In this document: positions 12,581 to 23,459 of the stretch, piece after piece
Numbering within the stretch: position 1 is the first letter of the stretch
How the letters are laid out: every line of letters begins with the position of its first letter
NCBI GenBank assembly: GCA_963575745.1
Contig: CAUYUJ010017647.1
Span: forward strand, 23,501 to 87,500
Source: Prorocentrum cordatum
Lineage: Eukaryota; Sar; Dinophyceae; Prorocentrales; Prorocentraceae
Length of the DNA: 64,000 nucleotides
Reading direction: 5' to 3'
Translations under genes and position numbers: made by a program
Notes under the pieces: generated by a model
Told to the model about the DNA's origin: nothing
Seen by the model: the letters and a program-made list of their open reading frames with translations, nothing else
Database searches by the model: none

Positions 12581-13675
12581 TATGTTCTGAAAATTTGAAC
12601 ATTCGTTAGAGCTCTAGTATTTTTTCCCGTGATATTCGATCTTATTCCCGCTCGCCATCTTGATGTCAGCTCGATCGGGTGAATATTACTATCGAAAAGC
12701 ACTGTGGCGGGATCGGCCGTTTCAAGTCATCTTGATACGCGATGACGGTTTTCTCAAGATAACTCGAGCATCAGGACAGCTACAGAGCTGGTAAGCACAG
12801 CTGATCGATTCAGAATGATCAGGCGCGTTCGCCTGTTGACCCCAGAGGTCTGAACTCGGTCTGCTAGCCGAGCTAGGTCCGCAAACCTATTCGCATTATT
12901 CGAGTCATCTTGACAGACGCTCTCGGTTCTGTACTTAACTCGAGCTACAGGACAGCTACAGACCTGATACGTACAGAATCTGATTCAGAATCATCAGTGG
13001 CCGTCGTCTGTTGAATCCAGAGCTCTGAACTCGGTCTGCTAGCCGGGCTAGAATCGCGCAACTATTCGTATTGTTCGAGTCATCTTGAGAGATGCTGTTG
13101 GTTCTCTGCACTTAACTCGGGCTGTAGGGGGCTGCGTGGCTGGTAATCACTGGAATCGATTCGGAGACATCAGGCGCGTCCGCCTTTCGAATCCAGAGCT
13201 CGAACTCTGTCTACTGCCCGAACTAGGTCCGCGAAGCTATTCGTATTGTTCGAGTCATCCTGAGAGGTGCTGTCGGTTTCCTGCACTTAACTCGGGCTGT
13301 AGGGGGGGCTACAGGGCTGGTAATCACAGGAATCGATTCAGAGACATCAGACGCGTCCGCCTGTCGCATGCAGAGGTCTGAACTCGGTCTGATACTCGGG
13401 CTAGGTTTGCCAAACTATTCGTATTGTTCGAGTCATCTTGAGAGGTGCTGTCGATTTACGCACGTAACTCGGGCTGTAGGAGAGCTACAGAGCTCGTACA
13501 GAAGACAATCCAGAAGCATCGGGGGCGTTCGGCTGTTGCATCCGAGAGGTCTGAAATTGCTTGGGCTGAAAGACTATTTTTTCTGTGTAATTTTCTTCGA
13601 CATTATATGTTGTCAGGAAGCTCTACGAGTCCCCCGGCGGTAACAAAGGTTGACGGTTTACCGCCGGCGCCCAGT
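12581..13675 (+). repeat. Family A module, 5' truncated
   Basis: Begins part-way into the head (TATGTTCTGAAAATTTG). Five monomers m1-m5 in order, tag 13634-13667. Confidence 0.85.
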
Positions 13676-14659
13676 TCCGGGGCGCTGGAGAGCTAGTTGG
13701 CAAGAAATATCTCGACGGACATTTTGAGGAATTTTGGTCGGTTGAAAATTTGGTTCTCGAGATTTCACCATTCGTTAGAGCTCTGGTATTTTTCCCTTGA
13801 TATTCGATCTTATTCCCGCTCGCCATCTTGATCTCAGCGCGATCGGGTACCTTTTACTGCCAAAAAGCACTGCGGCGGAATCGGCCGTTTCGAGTCATCT
13901 TGATTCGCGTGTCCGAATACTGAACTTAACTCGAGATATAGGACAGCTACAGAGCTGGTAAGCACAGCTCATCGATTCAGAATGATCAGGCGCGTTCGGC
14001 TGTTCCAACCAAAGGTCTGAACTCGGTCTGCTGGCCGAGCTAGGTCCGCAAACCTATTCGTATTATTCGAGTCATCTTGACAGGCGCTCTCGGTTTTCTG
14101 TACTTAACTCGAGCTATAGGACAGCTACAGGGCTGATACTTACAGAAACGAATCATCAGTCGCGTTTGTCTGTTGAATCCTGATCTCTCAACTCGGTCTG
14201 CTGCCGGATCCAGAATTGCGAAACTGTTCGTATTGTTCGAGTCATCTTGAGAAGTGCTGTCAGTTTTCTGCACTCAACTCGGGCTGTAGGGGGGCTACAG
14301 TGCTGGTGGTCACAGCAATCGATTTGGAGACATCAGGCGCGTCCGCCTGTCGCATTCAGAGGTCTCAACTCGGGCTGATACTCGAGCTGGGTTTGCCAAA
14401 CTATTCGTTTTGTTCGAGTCATCTTGAGAGGTGCTATCGATTGACGCACGTAACTCGGGCTCTAGGAGAGCTACAGAGCTCGTGCAGGACAATCCAGAAG
14501 CATCGGGGGGCATTCGGCTGTTGCATCGAGAGGTCTGAAATCGCTTGGGCTGAAAAACTATTCGTTCTCTGCAATTTTTTTCGACATTATATATTGTCAG
14601 GAAGCTCTACGAGTCCCCCGGCGGTAAGAAAGGTTGACGGTTTACCGCCGGCGCCCAGT
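13676..14659 (+). repeat. Family A module
   Basis: Starts within the 5' block (TCCGGGGCGCTGGAGAGC). Four monomers plus m5, tag 14618-14651. One monomer fewer than the canonical module. Confidence 0.8.
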
Positions 14660-14684
14660 AATTCCGGGGCGCTGGCGAGCTAGT

Positions 14685-14929
14685 TCCCGGAGAGCTCGCT
14701 GAGAGCTAGAGGGTTTAAGATTAGAAGCCGGACGGTGGTGGTGCCCGCCAGCAGCCCATCGTCGCCGCTCCAGAATTCCCGCAGCACTTCGTTCGTCCCG
14801 GCAGCTGGTCCGGGAGAGCTTCCGGCAAGCTTCCACGCGTGCCTGCATGCGTGCAGGCGCGCATGGAAGCGTTTCTGGCAGCGCTTCCACAGTGCTCCAG
14901 GGGGGCCCCCAAGGCTCTCAAGAAAAGAT
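14685..14929 (+). repeat. Family D MITE-like element, copy 1
   Basis: Opens TCCCGGAGAGCTCGCTGAG and includes the conserved GCCGGACGGTGGTGGTGCC and a near-palindrome centred at about 14852. It is cut before its right terminal repeat by a family B 5' end at 14930. Confidence 0.75.
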
Positions 14930-15079
14930 ACCTCGTAGAGCTCTTCGGCATCGGTGAGCTAGAGGAATTCCGGCGCGGGGTGCGGCTAGTACCTCGTAGA
15001 GCTCTTCGGCAAGATGAGCTAAGAGGAGTTCGGGCGCAGGGTGGAGCTAGTTGGCCGACCCGGCATTAAGAGACAATGT
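14930..15079 (+). repeat. Two tandem family B 5' ends
   Basis: Two copies of CCTCGTAGAGCTCTTCGGC, each followed by a ...GGCTAGT or ...GAGCTAGT junction. The second runs into a short B body (TGGCCGACCCGG) and is then cut by the next family D element. Confidence 0.7.
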
Positions 15080-15360
15080 TCCCGGAGAGCTCTCTGAGAG
15101 CTATAGGGTTTTAGAGTAGAAGCTGGACGGTGGTGGTGCCTGCCAGCAGCCTATCTCCGCCGGTCCAGAATCCTCGCAGAAGTTCGTTCGGCCCGGCAGC
15201 GGGTCCGGGAGAGGTTCCGGCACGCGTCCACACGTGCCTGCACGTCGGCAGGCACGCGTGGGGGGGTGCCTGGCAGCGCTTGAGAAGCGCTTCCGGGGGG
15301 CCCCGCAGAGCTCCCCAGGGAAAATTTCCTATTCCCGAGGGTCTCTTCGCTCTCCGGGTT
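15080..15360 (+). repeat. Family D MITE-like element, copy 2
   Basis: Bounded by CCCGGAGAGC on the left and GCTCTCCGGG on the right, a perfect 10-bp terminal inverted repeat. The central palindrome is degenerate. No open frame of interest. Confidence 0.75.
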
Positions 15361-15390
15361 TTGAACGCTACCCAGTGTTAACTTTGGGTC

Positions 15391-15391
<1 letters not shown>

Positions 15392-15476
<85 letters not shown>
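15392..15476. repeat. 85-nt poly(T) tract
   Basis: Uninterrupted run of 85 T, followed by T-rich and A-T alternating sequence to about 15572. It could be the reverse-strand poly(A) tail of a retroposed copy or a replication-slippage expansion. The downstream (TA)n does not settle which. Confidence 0.95.
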
Positions 15477-15483
<7 letters not shown>

Positions 15484-15572
15484 TTTTTTTTTATGTTTTT
15501 TTTTTTTTATTTATATATATAATACATATATATATATATATATATATATGTTATGTATATATATATATAATC
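15477..15572. repeat. AT-rich simple repeat
   Basis: T-rich blocks then alternating TA with a TACATA interruption. It directly abuts the poly(T) tract. Confidence 0.9.
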
Positions 15573-15617
15573 TTTCTGCGACATTTGAAAATTCGTTTTG
15601 AGAACTGGTATTTTTCC

Positions 15618-15925
15618 CGGAGAGCTCTCTGAGAGCTAGAGGGTTTGAGATTAGAAGCCGGACGGTGGTGGTGCCCGCCAGCAGCCCATCTTCGCCAGTC
15701 CAGAATCCCCGGAGGGGCTTGTAAAACGTCGCAGCGGGTCCGGGAGAGCTTCCGGCAAGCTTCCACGCGTGCCTGCACGCGTGCAGGCACGCGTGGAGAC
15801 CTTCCTGGCAGCGCTTCGGAAGCGCTGCGGGGCAACCCCCCAGAGCCCCAGCAGCGCTTCACGAGAGCGTCCGAAAGTCTACCAGGACCGATTTCCGGTG
15901 TGTGTTCTCTTTGCTCTCCGGGTTT
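15618..15925 (+). repeat. Family D MITE-like element, copy 3 (reference)
   Basis: Terminal inverted repeat CCCGGAGAGC / GCTCTCCGGG. The centre is a perfect 34-bp palindrome at 15763-15796 (half-site CCACGCGTGCCTGCACG). The element is embedded in a family B body, which resumes with CTACCAAGTTCTCACG. About 308 bp, non-coding. Confidence 0.8.
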
Positions 15926-16719
15926 TGGATGCTACCAAGTTCTCACGTGTAGTGGGTTATGCCGCGGCTGCCAGTTAAATTCTCAGGTCCGTTGCTGCAA
16001 TATTACTATCGAAACACTTGCTGGAACCGACGGCCATTTAGAGTCATCTTGACACGCATCGACGGTTTTCTGTACTTATCTCGAGATGTAAGACAGCTAC
16101 AGAGCTGACTCTTGCAGAAACCGATTGGAAATCACAAGGCGCGTTTGTCTGTCCCATCTAGAGCTCTGAACTCGGTCTGCTGCTCGAGCTAGGTTCGCAA
16201 ACCTATTCGTATTCTTCGAGTGCTTTTGACGAGTGCTGTCGGTTCTCTGTACGGAACACACACACTTCAGAATAGCTACAGAGCTGTTACGCACATGAGT
16301 TGATTGTGTCTTATTAGGCGGGCGCGTCTATTGCATCGAGCGGTCTGAACTCGGTCTACTATCCGAGCTAGGTCCGTAAAAAATATTCGTATTCTTCAAG
16401 TTCTCTTTGCAGGCGTTCTCGGTCTTCTGTACTTAACTGAAGCTGTTGCGTTCCAGAGCTGGTATGCACTGAAAATGATCCACAATCATCAGAGGCGTGT
16501 GGCTGAAGCATCCAGAGCTCTGAACACAGTCTGCTACCCTTTTTGGATCTGATGGTGATTTTTCTACTTAACTCGAGCTGCAGATGAGCTTGAGAGCCCT
16601 TTCGCACAGACATCTGGGAGAAAACTCCTTCAATGTGTCCCGGGCAGCCCCGCTCGAGAAAAGAGCTCTACGAGGCTCCCGGTGGTAACCTGGTTGACGG
16701 TTTACCGCCGGCTGCCAGT
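15926..16719 (+). repeat. Family B module with diverged monomers
   Basis: B-body sequence (GTGGGTTATGCCGCGGCTG), then monomer-like blocks with GAGTCATC and AACTCGGTCTGC motifs at irregular spacing. It ends AAGAGCTCTACGAGGCTC with hairpin 16679-16711. Confidence 0.6.
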
Positions 16720-17056
16720 TGGCCAACCCGGCCCGGGCGGACAACGTGGTGACCTGGGGTCGGTTTTTGGAAGATAGCGAGGGATTTTGAAATTCGTTTT
16801 GCAAATTTGAATTTTTCTTCTATGCAGTGAATCATGCTGCTTTGGATGATGCAATCCTTAGGGCTCTAGCTACATTATGTCAATCAAAAGACTGCGGGGA
16901 ACTAGTATTGTGTACGACCGAAAACAAGATTTTTTATTTTTGAAGCTGGTATTGAGAAGCGGTTTTCTGCTGTTATCTCGGATCTCACTTGTCTATTCAG
17001 AGCTCTACGAGGGTCCCGGCGGTAGCTTGGTTGACGGTTTACCGCCGGATCCCAGT
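16720..17056 (+). repeat. Family B module
   Basis: Opens TGGCCAACCCGGCCCGGG. Unique body, ends AGAGCTCTACGAGGGTC with hairpin 17016-17048 (left arm has a TAG variant, so the top of the stem is unpaired). Confidence 0.65.
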
Positions 17057-17115
17057 TTCCCGTCCCCGAGATTTCCCCAGATTCTCTTTGCTCTCCGGGT
17101 TTTGGACGCTGCCAA
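17057..17115 (+). repeat. Family D right-end fragment
   Basis: Short piece ending TTTGCTCTCCGGGTTTTGG and GACGCTGCCAAT, matching the right end of family D and its flank. Confidence 0.55.
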
Positions 17116-18717
17116 TCAACTCGTAGAGCTTCCCTCAGCTGGTTGCTGGAAGCTCAAGAGTAATTCCGGCGCGCTGGAGAGCTAGTTGGCAGGAAAAATC
17201 TCGACGGACCTTTTGGTGACTTTTGGTCGGTTGAAAATTTTGTTCTCGAAATTCAACACTTCGTTTGAGCTCTAGTATTTTTCCTGACCATATTCGATCT
17301 CATTCCCGCTCGCCGTCTTAATATCAGCTCGATTGGGTAAATATTTCTGTTAGAAAAGCGTCGCGGCGGGATCGGCTGTTTCGAGTCATCTTGATACGCG
17401 TTGTCGGTATTTTGTACTTAACTCGAGCTCTAGGGCAACTACAGAGCTCATTCGCACAGAAATCGATTGGGAATCATCAGGCGCGTTCGTCTGTCCCATC
17501 CAGAGGTCTGAAGTCGGTCTGCTGCCCGAGCTAGGTTCGCGGAACCCTTGTTCGAGTTATCTTGAGAGATTCTGTCAGTTTTCTGCACTTAACTCGGGCT
17601 GTAGGGGGGCTACAGGGCTCGTGCTCACAGGAATCGATTCGGAGACATCAGACGCGTCCGCCTGCCGAATCCAGAGCTCAGAACTCGGTGTGCTGCCCGA
17701 GCTAGGTCTGCAAAACTGTTCCTATTCTTCGAGTTATCTTGAAATGTGCGGGATCGCCCGTTTCGGGTCATATTGTCACGCGATAACGGTTTTCTGAAGA
17801 TAACTCGAGCTTTAGGACAGCTACAGAGCTGGTAAGCACATCTCATCGATTCAGCATGATCAGGCGCGTTCGTCTGTCGCATCCAGAGGTCTGAACTCGG
17901 TCTGCTGGCCGAGCTAGGTCCGCAAACCTATTCGTATTATTCGAGTCATCTTGACAGGCGCTCTCGGTTTTCTGTGCTTAACTCGAGCTACAGGACAGCT
18001 ACAGAGCTGATACGTACAGAATCTGATCCAGAATCATCAGTGGTCGTTGTCTGTTGAATCCAGAGCTCTGAACTCGGTCTGCTGCCCGATCTAGAATCGC
18101 GGAACTATTCGTATTGTTCGAGTCATATTGAGAGATGCTGTCGGTTCTCTGCACTTAACTCGGGCTGTAGGGGAGCTGCATGGCTGGTAATCACTGGAAT
18201 CGATTCAGAGACATCAGGCGCGTCCGCTTTTCCAATTCAGAGATCCGAGCTCTGTCTGCTGCCCGAACTAGGTCCCCGAAACTATTCGTATTGTTCGAGT
18301 CATCCTGAGAGGTTCTGTCGGTTTCCTGCACTTAACTCGGGCTTTAGGGGGGGCTGCAGGGCTGGTAATCACAGGAATCGATTCAGAGACATCAGACGCG
18401 TCTGCCTGTCGCATGCAGAGGTCTGAACTCGGTCTGATACTCGAGCAAGGTTTGCCAAACTATTCGTATTGTTCGAGTCATCTTGAGGTGCTGTCGATTT
18501 ACGCACGTAACTCGGGCTGTAGGAGAGCTACAGAGCTCGTACAGAAGACAATTTAGAAGCATCGGGGGCGTTCGGCTGTTGCATCCGAGAGATCTGAAAT
18601 TGCTTGGGCTGAAAAACTATTTTTTGTGTGTATTGCTTTCGACATTATATGTTCTCAGGAAGCTTTACGAGTCCCCCGGCGGTAAGAAAGGTTGACGGTT
18701 TACCGCCGGCGCCCAGT
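17116..18717 (+). repeat. Family A module, long, complete ends
   Basis: Begins with the 5' terminal repeat (AACTCGTAGAGCTTCCCT) and ends CAGGAAGCTTTACGAGTCC with tag 18676-18709. About 1.6 kb, holding additional monomers relative to the five-monomer reference. Some near 17700-17750 are shortened. Confidence 0.8.
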
Positions 18718-19906
18718 TCTTGCTGGAAGCTTAAGAGTAATTCCGGGGCGCTGGAGAGCTAGTTGGCAAGACAAATCTCGACGGACCTTTTGGTGACTTT
18801 TGGTCGGTTGAAAATTTTGCTCTCGAAATTCCTCAATTCGTTAGAGCTCTAGTATTTTTTCCCGTGATATTCGATCTTTTTCCCGCTCGGCATCTTGATC
18901 TCAGCTCGATCGGGTACCTTTTACTGCCAAAAAGCACACTGGCGGGATCGGCCGTTTCGAGTCATCTTGATACGCGCTCTCGGTATATTGGACATAACTC
19001 GAGCTTTAGGACAGCTGCAGAGCTGGTAAGCACACCTTATCGATGCAGAATGATGAGGCGCGTTCATCCGTTGCATCCAGAGGTCTGAACTCGGTCTGCT
19101 AGCCGAGCTAGGTCCGCAAACCTATTCGTATTATTCGAGTCATCTTGACAGGTGCTCTCGGGTTTCGGTACCTAACTCGAGATATATGACAGCTACATAG
19201 CTGATTCTTGCAGAAACCGATTGAGCCTCATCAGTCGCGTTCGTCTATCGAATCGAGATCTCTGAACTCGGTCTGCTGCCCGATCTAGAACGCGGAACTA
19301 TTCGTATTCTTCGAGTCATCTTGCGAGGTGCTCTCGGTTTTCTGCACTTAACTCGGGCTGTCGGGGGGCTACAGGGCTGGTAGTCACAGCAATCGATTCG
19401 GAGACATCAGGCGCGTCTGCCTGTCGAATCGAGAGCTCGGAACTTGGTCTGCTGCCCGAACTAGGTGCGCAAAACTATTCGTATTGTTCGAGTCGTCCTG
19501 AGAGATGCTGTCGGTTTTTCGTCACTTATTTCGGGCTGTAGGGAGGCTGCAGGGCTGGTAATCACAGGAATCGATTCACATCAGACGCACCCGCCTGTCG
19601 CATTCAGAGGTCTGAACTCGGTCTGATACTCGAGCTAGGTTTGCCAAACTATTCGTATTGTTCGAGTTATCTGGAGAGGTGCTGTCGATTTATGCACGTA
19701 ACTCGAGCTGTAGGAGAGCTACAGAGCTCGTACAGAAGACAATTTAGAAGCATCGGGGGGCGTTCGGCTGTTGCATCGAGAGGTCTGAAATCGCTTGGGC
19801 TGAAAAACTATTTGTGCTCTGTATTTTTTTCAACATTATATATTATCAGGAAGCTCTAAGAGTCCCCCGGCGGTAACAAAGGTTGACGGTTTACCGCCGG
19901 CGCCAT
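18718..19906 (+). repeat. Family A module
   Basis: Starts within the 5' end (CTTGCTGGAAGCTTAAGAG). Canonical head, five monomers, tag 19867-19900. The flank after the tag reads CGCCATG rather than CGCCCAGT. Confidence 0.8.
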
Positions 19907-21152
19907 GTTGGCCGACCCGACCAAAAGAGACAATGTGGCACATAACTCGTAGAGCTTCCCTCAGCAAGTTCTTGCTGGAAGCTTAAGAGTAATTCCGGGG
20001 CGCTGGAGAGCTAGTTGGCAAGAAAAGTCTCGACGGAACTTTTGCTGACTTTTGGTCGGTTGAAACTTTTGTTCTCGGAATTCAACCATTCGTTAGAGCT
20101 CTAGAATTTTTTCCCGTGATATTCGATCTTATTACCGCTCGCCATCTTGATCTCAGCTCGATCGGGTACCTTTTACTGCCAAAAAGCACACGGGCGGGAT
20201 CAGCCATTTCGAGTCATCTTGATACGCGTTGTCGGTTTTCTCAAGTTAACTCGAGCTTTAGGACAGCTACAGAGCTGGTAAGCACAGCTAATCGATTCAG
20301 AATGATCAGGCGCGTTCGCCTGCTGAACCCAGAGGTCTGAACTCGGTCTGCTAGCCGAGCTAGGTCTGCAAACCTATTCGTATTATTCGAGTCATCTTGA
20401 CAGACGCTCTCGTTTTCCTGTACTTAACTCGAGCTACAGGACAGCTACAGAGCTGATACGTACAGAATCTGATTCAGAATCATCAGTGGCCGTTGTCTGT
20501 TGAATCCAGAGCTCTGAACTCGGTCTGCTGCCCGATCTAGAATCGCGAAACTATTCGTATTGTTCGAGTCATCTTGAGAGATGCTGTCGGTTCTCTGCAC
20601 TTAACTCGGGCTGTAGGGGGGCTGCATAGCTGGTAATCACTGGAATCGATTCGGAGACATCAGGCGCGTCCGCCTTTCGAATCCAGAGCTCCGAACTCTG
20701 TCTGCCCGAACTAGGTCCGCGAAACTTTTCGTATTGTTCGAGTCATCCTGAGAGGTGCTGTCGGTTTCCTGCACTTAACTCGGGCTGCAGGGCTGGTAAT
20801 CACAGGAATCGATTCAGAGACATCATACGCGTCCGCCTGTCGCATGCAGAGGTCTGAACTCGGTCTGATACTCGAGCTAGGTTTGCCAAACTATTCGTAT
20901 TGTTTGAGTCATCTTGAGAGGTGCTGTCGATTTACGCACGTAACTCGGGCTGTAGGAGAGCTACAGAGCTCGTACAGAAGACAATCCAGAAGCATCGGGG
21001 GCGTTCGGCTGTTGCATCGGAGAGGTCTGAAATTGCTTGGGCTGAAAAACTATGTTTTCTGTGTATTTATTTTTCGACATTATATGTTGTCAGGAAGCTC
21101 TACGAGTCCCCCGGCGGTAACAAAGGTTGACGGTTTACCGCCGGCGCCCAGT
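19907..21152 (+). repeat. Family A module with complete ends
   Basis: A 40-bp family B start (TTGGCCGACCCGACC) is followed by the family A 5' terminal repeat at about 19946. Head, five monomers and tag 21111-21144 follow. The left and right terminal repeats (CTCGTAGAGCTTCC and GGAAGCTCTACGAG) are perfect reverse complements. Confidence 0.85.
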
Positions 21153-21450
21153 TTGGGTCGGTTTTGCTAAGATTTGAGATTGACGATTCATTTCGAGAAA
21201 GCAGATTTTTACGCCGAGCATTGGAATATAAAATTTGGTTCCTGAGCAGCTCAGCTCTCTAGAGCTAGTTTTACTATCGTAAAATTAGGAGCAACCGACA
21301 TGAAGTTGACAAACCAAAAATCAAAATTCTACGTCTTCTAGAAATGCTCCAATAAGCTGTCTGCTTTAAGTCTAAGCACTCTTGCGCGTGGGAAGAGCTC
21401 TACGAGGTTCCCGGCGGTGACCAGGTTGACGGTTCACCGCCGGCGCCAGT
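21153..21450 (+). repeat. Family B module, GTGA/TCAC hairpin
   Basis: 5'-truncated B body (TTGGGTCGGTTTTGC...). Ends GGAAGAGCTCTACGAGGTTC with arms CCGGCGGTGA (21411-21420) and TCACCGCCGG (21433-21442). Confidence 0.75.
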
Positions 21451-21546
21451 TCGGACGCACTGGCGGGCTAGTTGGCTCGAAAAATCTCGACGGAACTTTT
21501 GCTGACTTTTGGTCGGTTGAAACTTTTGTTCTCGGAATTCAACAAA
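21451..21546 (+). repeat. Family A head fragment
   Basis: TTCGGACGCACTGGCGGG variant of the head, running to CTCGGAATTCAAC. There it is joined to the E4 retroelement fragment without an evident target duplication. Confidence 0.7.
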
Positions 21547-22200
21547 CTTGCTAAGAGGCTGGCGATTATCAACGAGAGGCAGACGGTGTGGGACATTGTA
21601 AGTCCAGGATTCGGGGTAGAAATCAAAGGGGATAGTTTACTTGTGAATAACTGGTTGACGGGACGATGGCGATGCGACAACAAACAATACCAGAGACGTG
21701 TGGACCGATGTATTAACGTTCTAGATCGAGCTGCGGGGGATCTGGGCATTCGAAGCTCTGGATTGGGGAAAGACTTATATAGGCATGAATTCAGGGAAGA
21801 TAACACACGAGCTGATGAACTTACACATTTGGCCCGCGAGGGCCACTGCTTCTACAACCAATATGAGTACATGTTTAGCTTTGAGGACTTTCTACAACCT
21901 ATCGCCTGTCGTGGTGGATACGATGGGGGAGTTTGCAGCAAAGGGACGGGGTGCGGCTTTTGGCTTCAAGTGGGTTTCATCAATCACAGATATGATTGTA
22001 ATAAGAGTGTCTCGTGCTCTCCTCTCCCCTCCTCCTCCCCCTACTCCGTGTCCTCTAATATGCCTCTCGTTTGGAGGGATGTGTGCGAAGCCGCGTGGTG
22101 CCTAGAGGGTGCTACGATAACCGACGCCGAACTTAGTGCTGCTGAGGCGCTTACTAGCGCTGTTGTGCATTTGGCGCAGCAGATTCTGGCCGCCAGTTGA
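21541..22200 (+). pseudogene. LINE C-terminal RNase H-like domain, circularly permuted order (E4)
   Basis: An open frame runs from upstream satellite into a C-terminal retroelement protein ending at 22200; only the part from about 21541 is element-derived. Motifs in order are GDSLLV (Asp at 21631), FREDNTRADELTH (Asp at 21814), GGYDGGVCSKGTGCGFW (Asp at 21922) and TDAELSAAE (Glu at 22129). Ordinary RNase H has the DGG strand and the AELSAAE helix first, so the two halves are swapped, as in the full LINE at 33505-33930. It has no ATG of its own and lacks endonuclease and reverse transcriptase, so it is a 5'-truncated fossil. A low-complexity SPLPSSSPYS insertion lies between the last two motifs. 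The frame has no stops, suggesting recent insertion. The family relation is confident; enzymatic function is inferred. Confidence 0.75.
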
Positions 22201-22235
22201 CCCAGCTGGAGCATCGGTCCGAAAACCCCAAAAAA
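21547..22235 (+). mobile_element. E4: 5'-truncated LINE fragment inserted at the hairpin loop
   Basis: Holds only the 3' end of a LINE related to, but well diverged from, the one at 28568. Its protein starts at the point matching LARRLAVINE of that LINE. The right end is GAAAACCCCAAAAAA joined to CCAGGTTGACGGTTCACC, the loop and right arm of a hairpin tag. The left junction is in a family A head, so the insertion was accompanied by loss of the left hairpin arm. No clear target-site duplication is seen. Confidence 0.75.
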
Positions 22236-22265
22236 CCAGGTTGACGGTTCACCGCCGGCGCCAGT
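22236..22265 (+). repeat. Right half of a hairpin tag
   Basis: Loop plus right arm only (TCACCGCCGG), ending GCGCCAGT. The left arm is replaced by E4. Confidence 0.8.
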
Positions 22266-23459
22266 TGCCGGAAGCTTAAGAGTAATTCCGGCGCGCTGGA
22301 GAGCTAGTTGGCAAGAAAAATCTCGACGGACCTTTTGCTGACTTTTGGTCGCTTGAATTTTGTTTTCGAAATTCAACCATTCGTTAGAGCTCTAGTATAT
22401 TTTCCCGTGATATTCGATCTTATTCCCGCTCGCCATCTTGATCTCAGCTCGATCGGGTACCTTTTAGTGCCAAAAAGCACACTGGCGGGATCGGCCGTTT
22501 TAAGTCATCTTGACACGCGATGACGGTTATCTGAACATAATTCGAGCTTTAGGACAGCTACAGAGCTGGTAAGCACACCTTATCGATTCAGAATTGATCA
22601 GGCGCGTTTGCCTGTTGAATCTAGAGGTCTGAACTCGGTCTGCTAGCTGAGCTAGGTCCGCAAACCTATTCGTATTATTCGAGTCATCTTGACAGACGCT
22701 CTCGGTCTTCTGTATTTAACTCGAGCTATAGGACAGCTACAGAGCTGATACTTACAGAAACCGATTCAGAATCATCAGTCGCATTTGTTTGTTGAATCCA
22801 GAGCTCTGAACTCGGTCTGCTGCCCGATCTAGAATCGCGAAACTATTCATATTGTTCGAGTCATCTTGAGAAGTGCTCTGGGTTTCTGCACGTAACTCGG
22901 GCTGGGGGGGGGGGAGGGGGGCTACAGTGCTGGTGGTCACAGGAATCGACTTGAAGAGATCAGGCGCGTCTGCCTGTCGAATCGAGAGCTCGGAACTTGG
23001 TCTGCTGCCCGAACTAGGTCCGCGAAACTATTGTATTGTTCGAGTCATCCTGAGAGGTGCTGTCGGTTTTCTACACTTAACTCGGGCTGTAGGGAGGCTG
23101 CAGGGCTGGTAATCACAGGAGTCGATTCGCAGACATCAGACGCGTCCGCCTGTCGCATTCAGAGGTCTGAACTCGGTTTGATACTCGAGCTGGGTTGCCA
23201 AACTATTCGTTTTGTTAGAGTCATCTTGAGAGGTGCTGTCGATTTACGCACGTAGCTCGGGCTGTAGCAGAGCTACAGAGCTCGTAAAGAAGACAATCCA
23301 GAAGCATCGGGGGCGTTCGGCTGTTGCATCGAGAGATCTGAAATCGCTTGGACTGAAAAACGATTCGTTCTCTGCGTTCTTTTTTTCCACATCATATATT
23401 GTCAGGAAGCTCTACGAGTCCCCCGGCGGTAAGGAAGGTTGACGCCGCCGGCCCCCATT
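22266..23459 (+). repeat. Family A module
   Basis: Starts in the 5' end (TGCCGGAAGCTTAAGAG). Head, five monomers, one with a G-rich expansion (22903-22919), degenerate tag at 23423-23450 with a shortened loop. Confidence 0.8.

Noticed and set aside
1080-18720. Mini-introns running from GTAACC to CCCAG across the tag
   Set aside because: The tag has GT, a TTGAC that fits a branch point, and AG, but it is about 35-40 bp and flanks no coding sequence, so there is no evidence of splicing.
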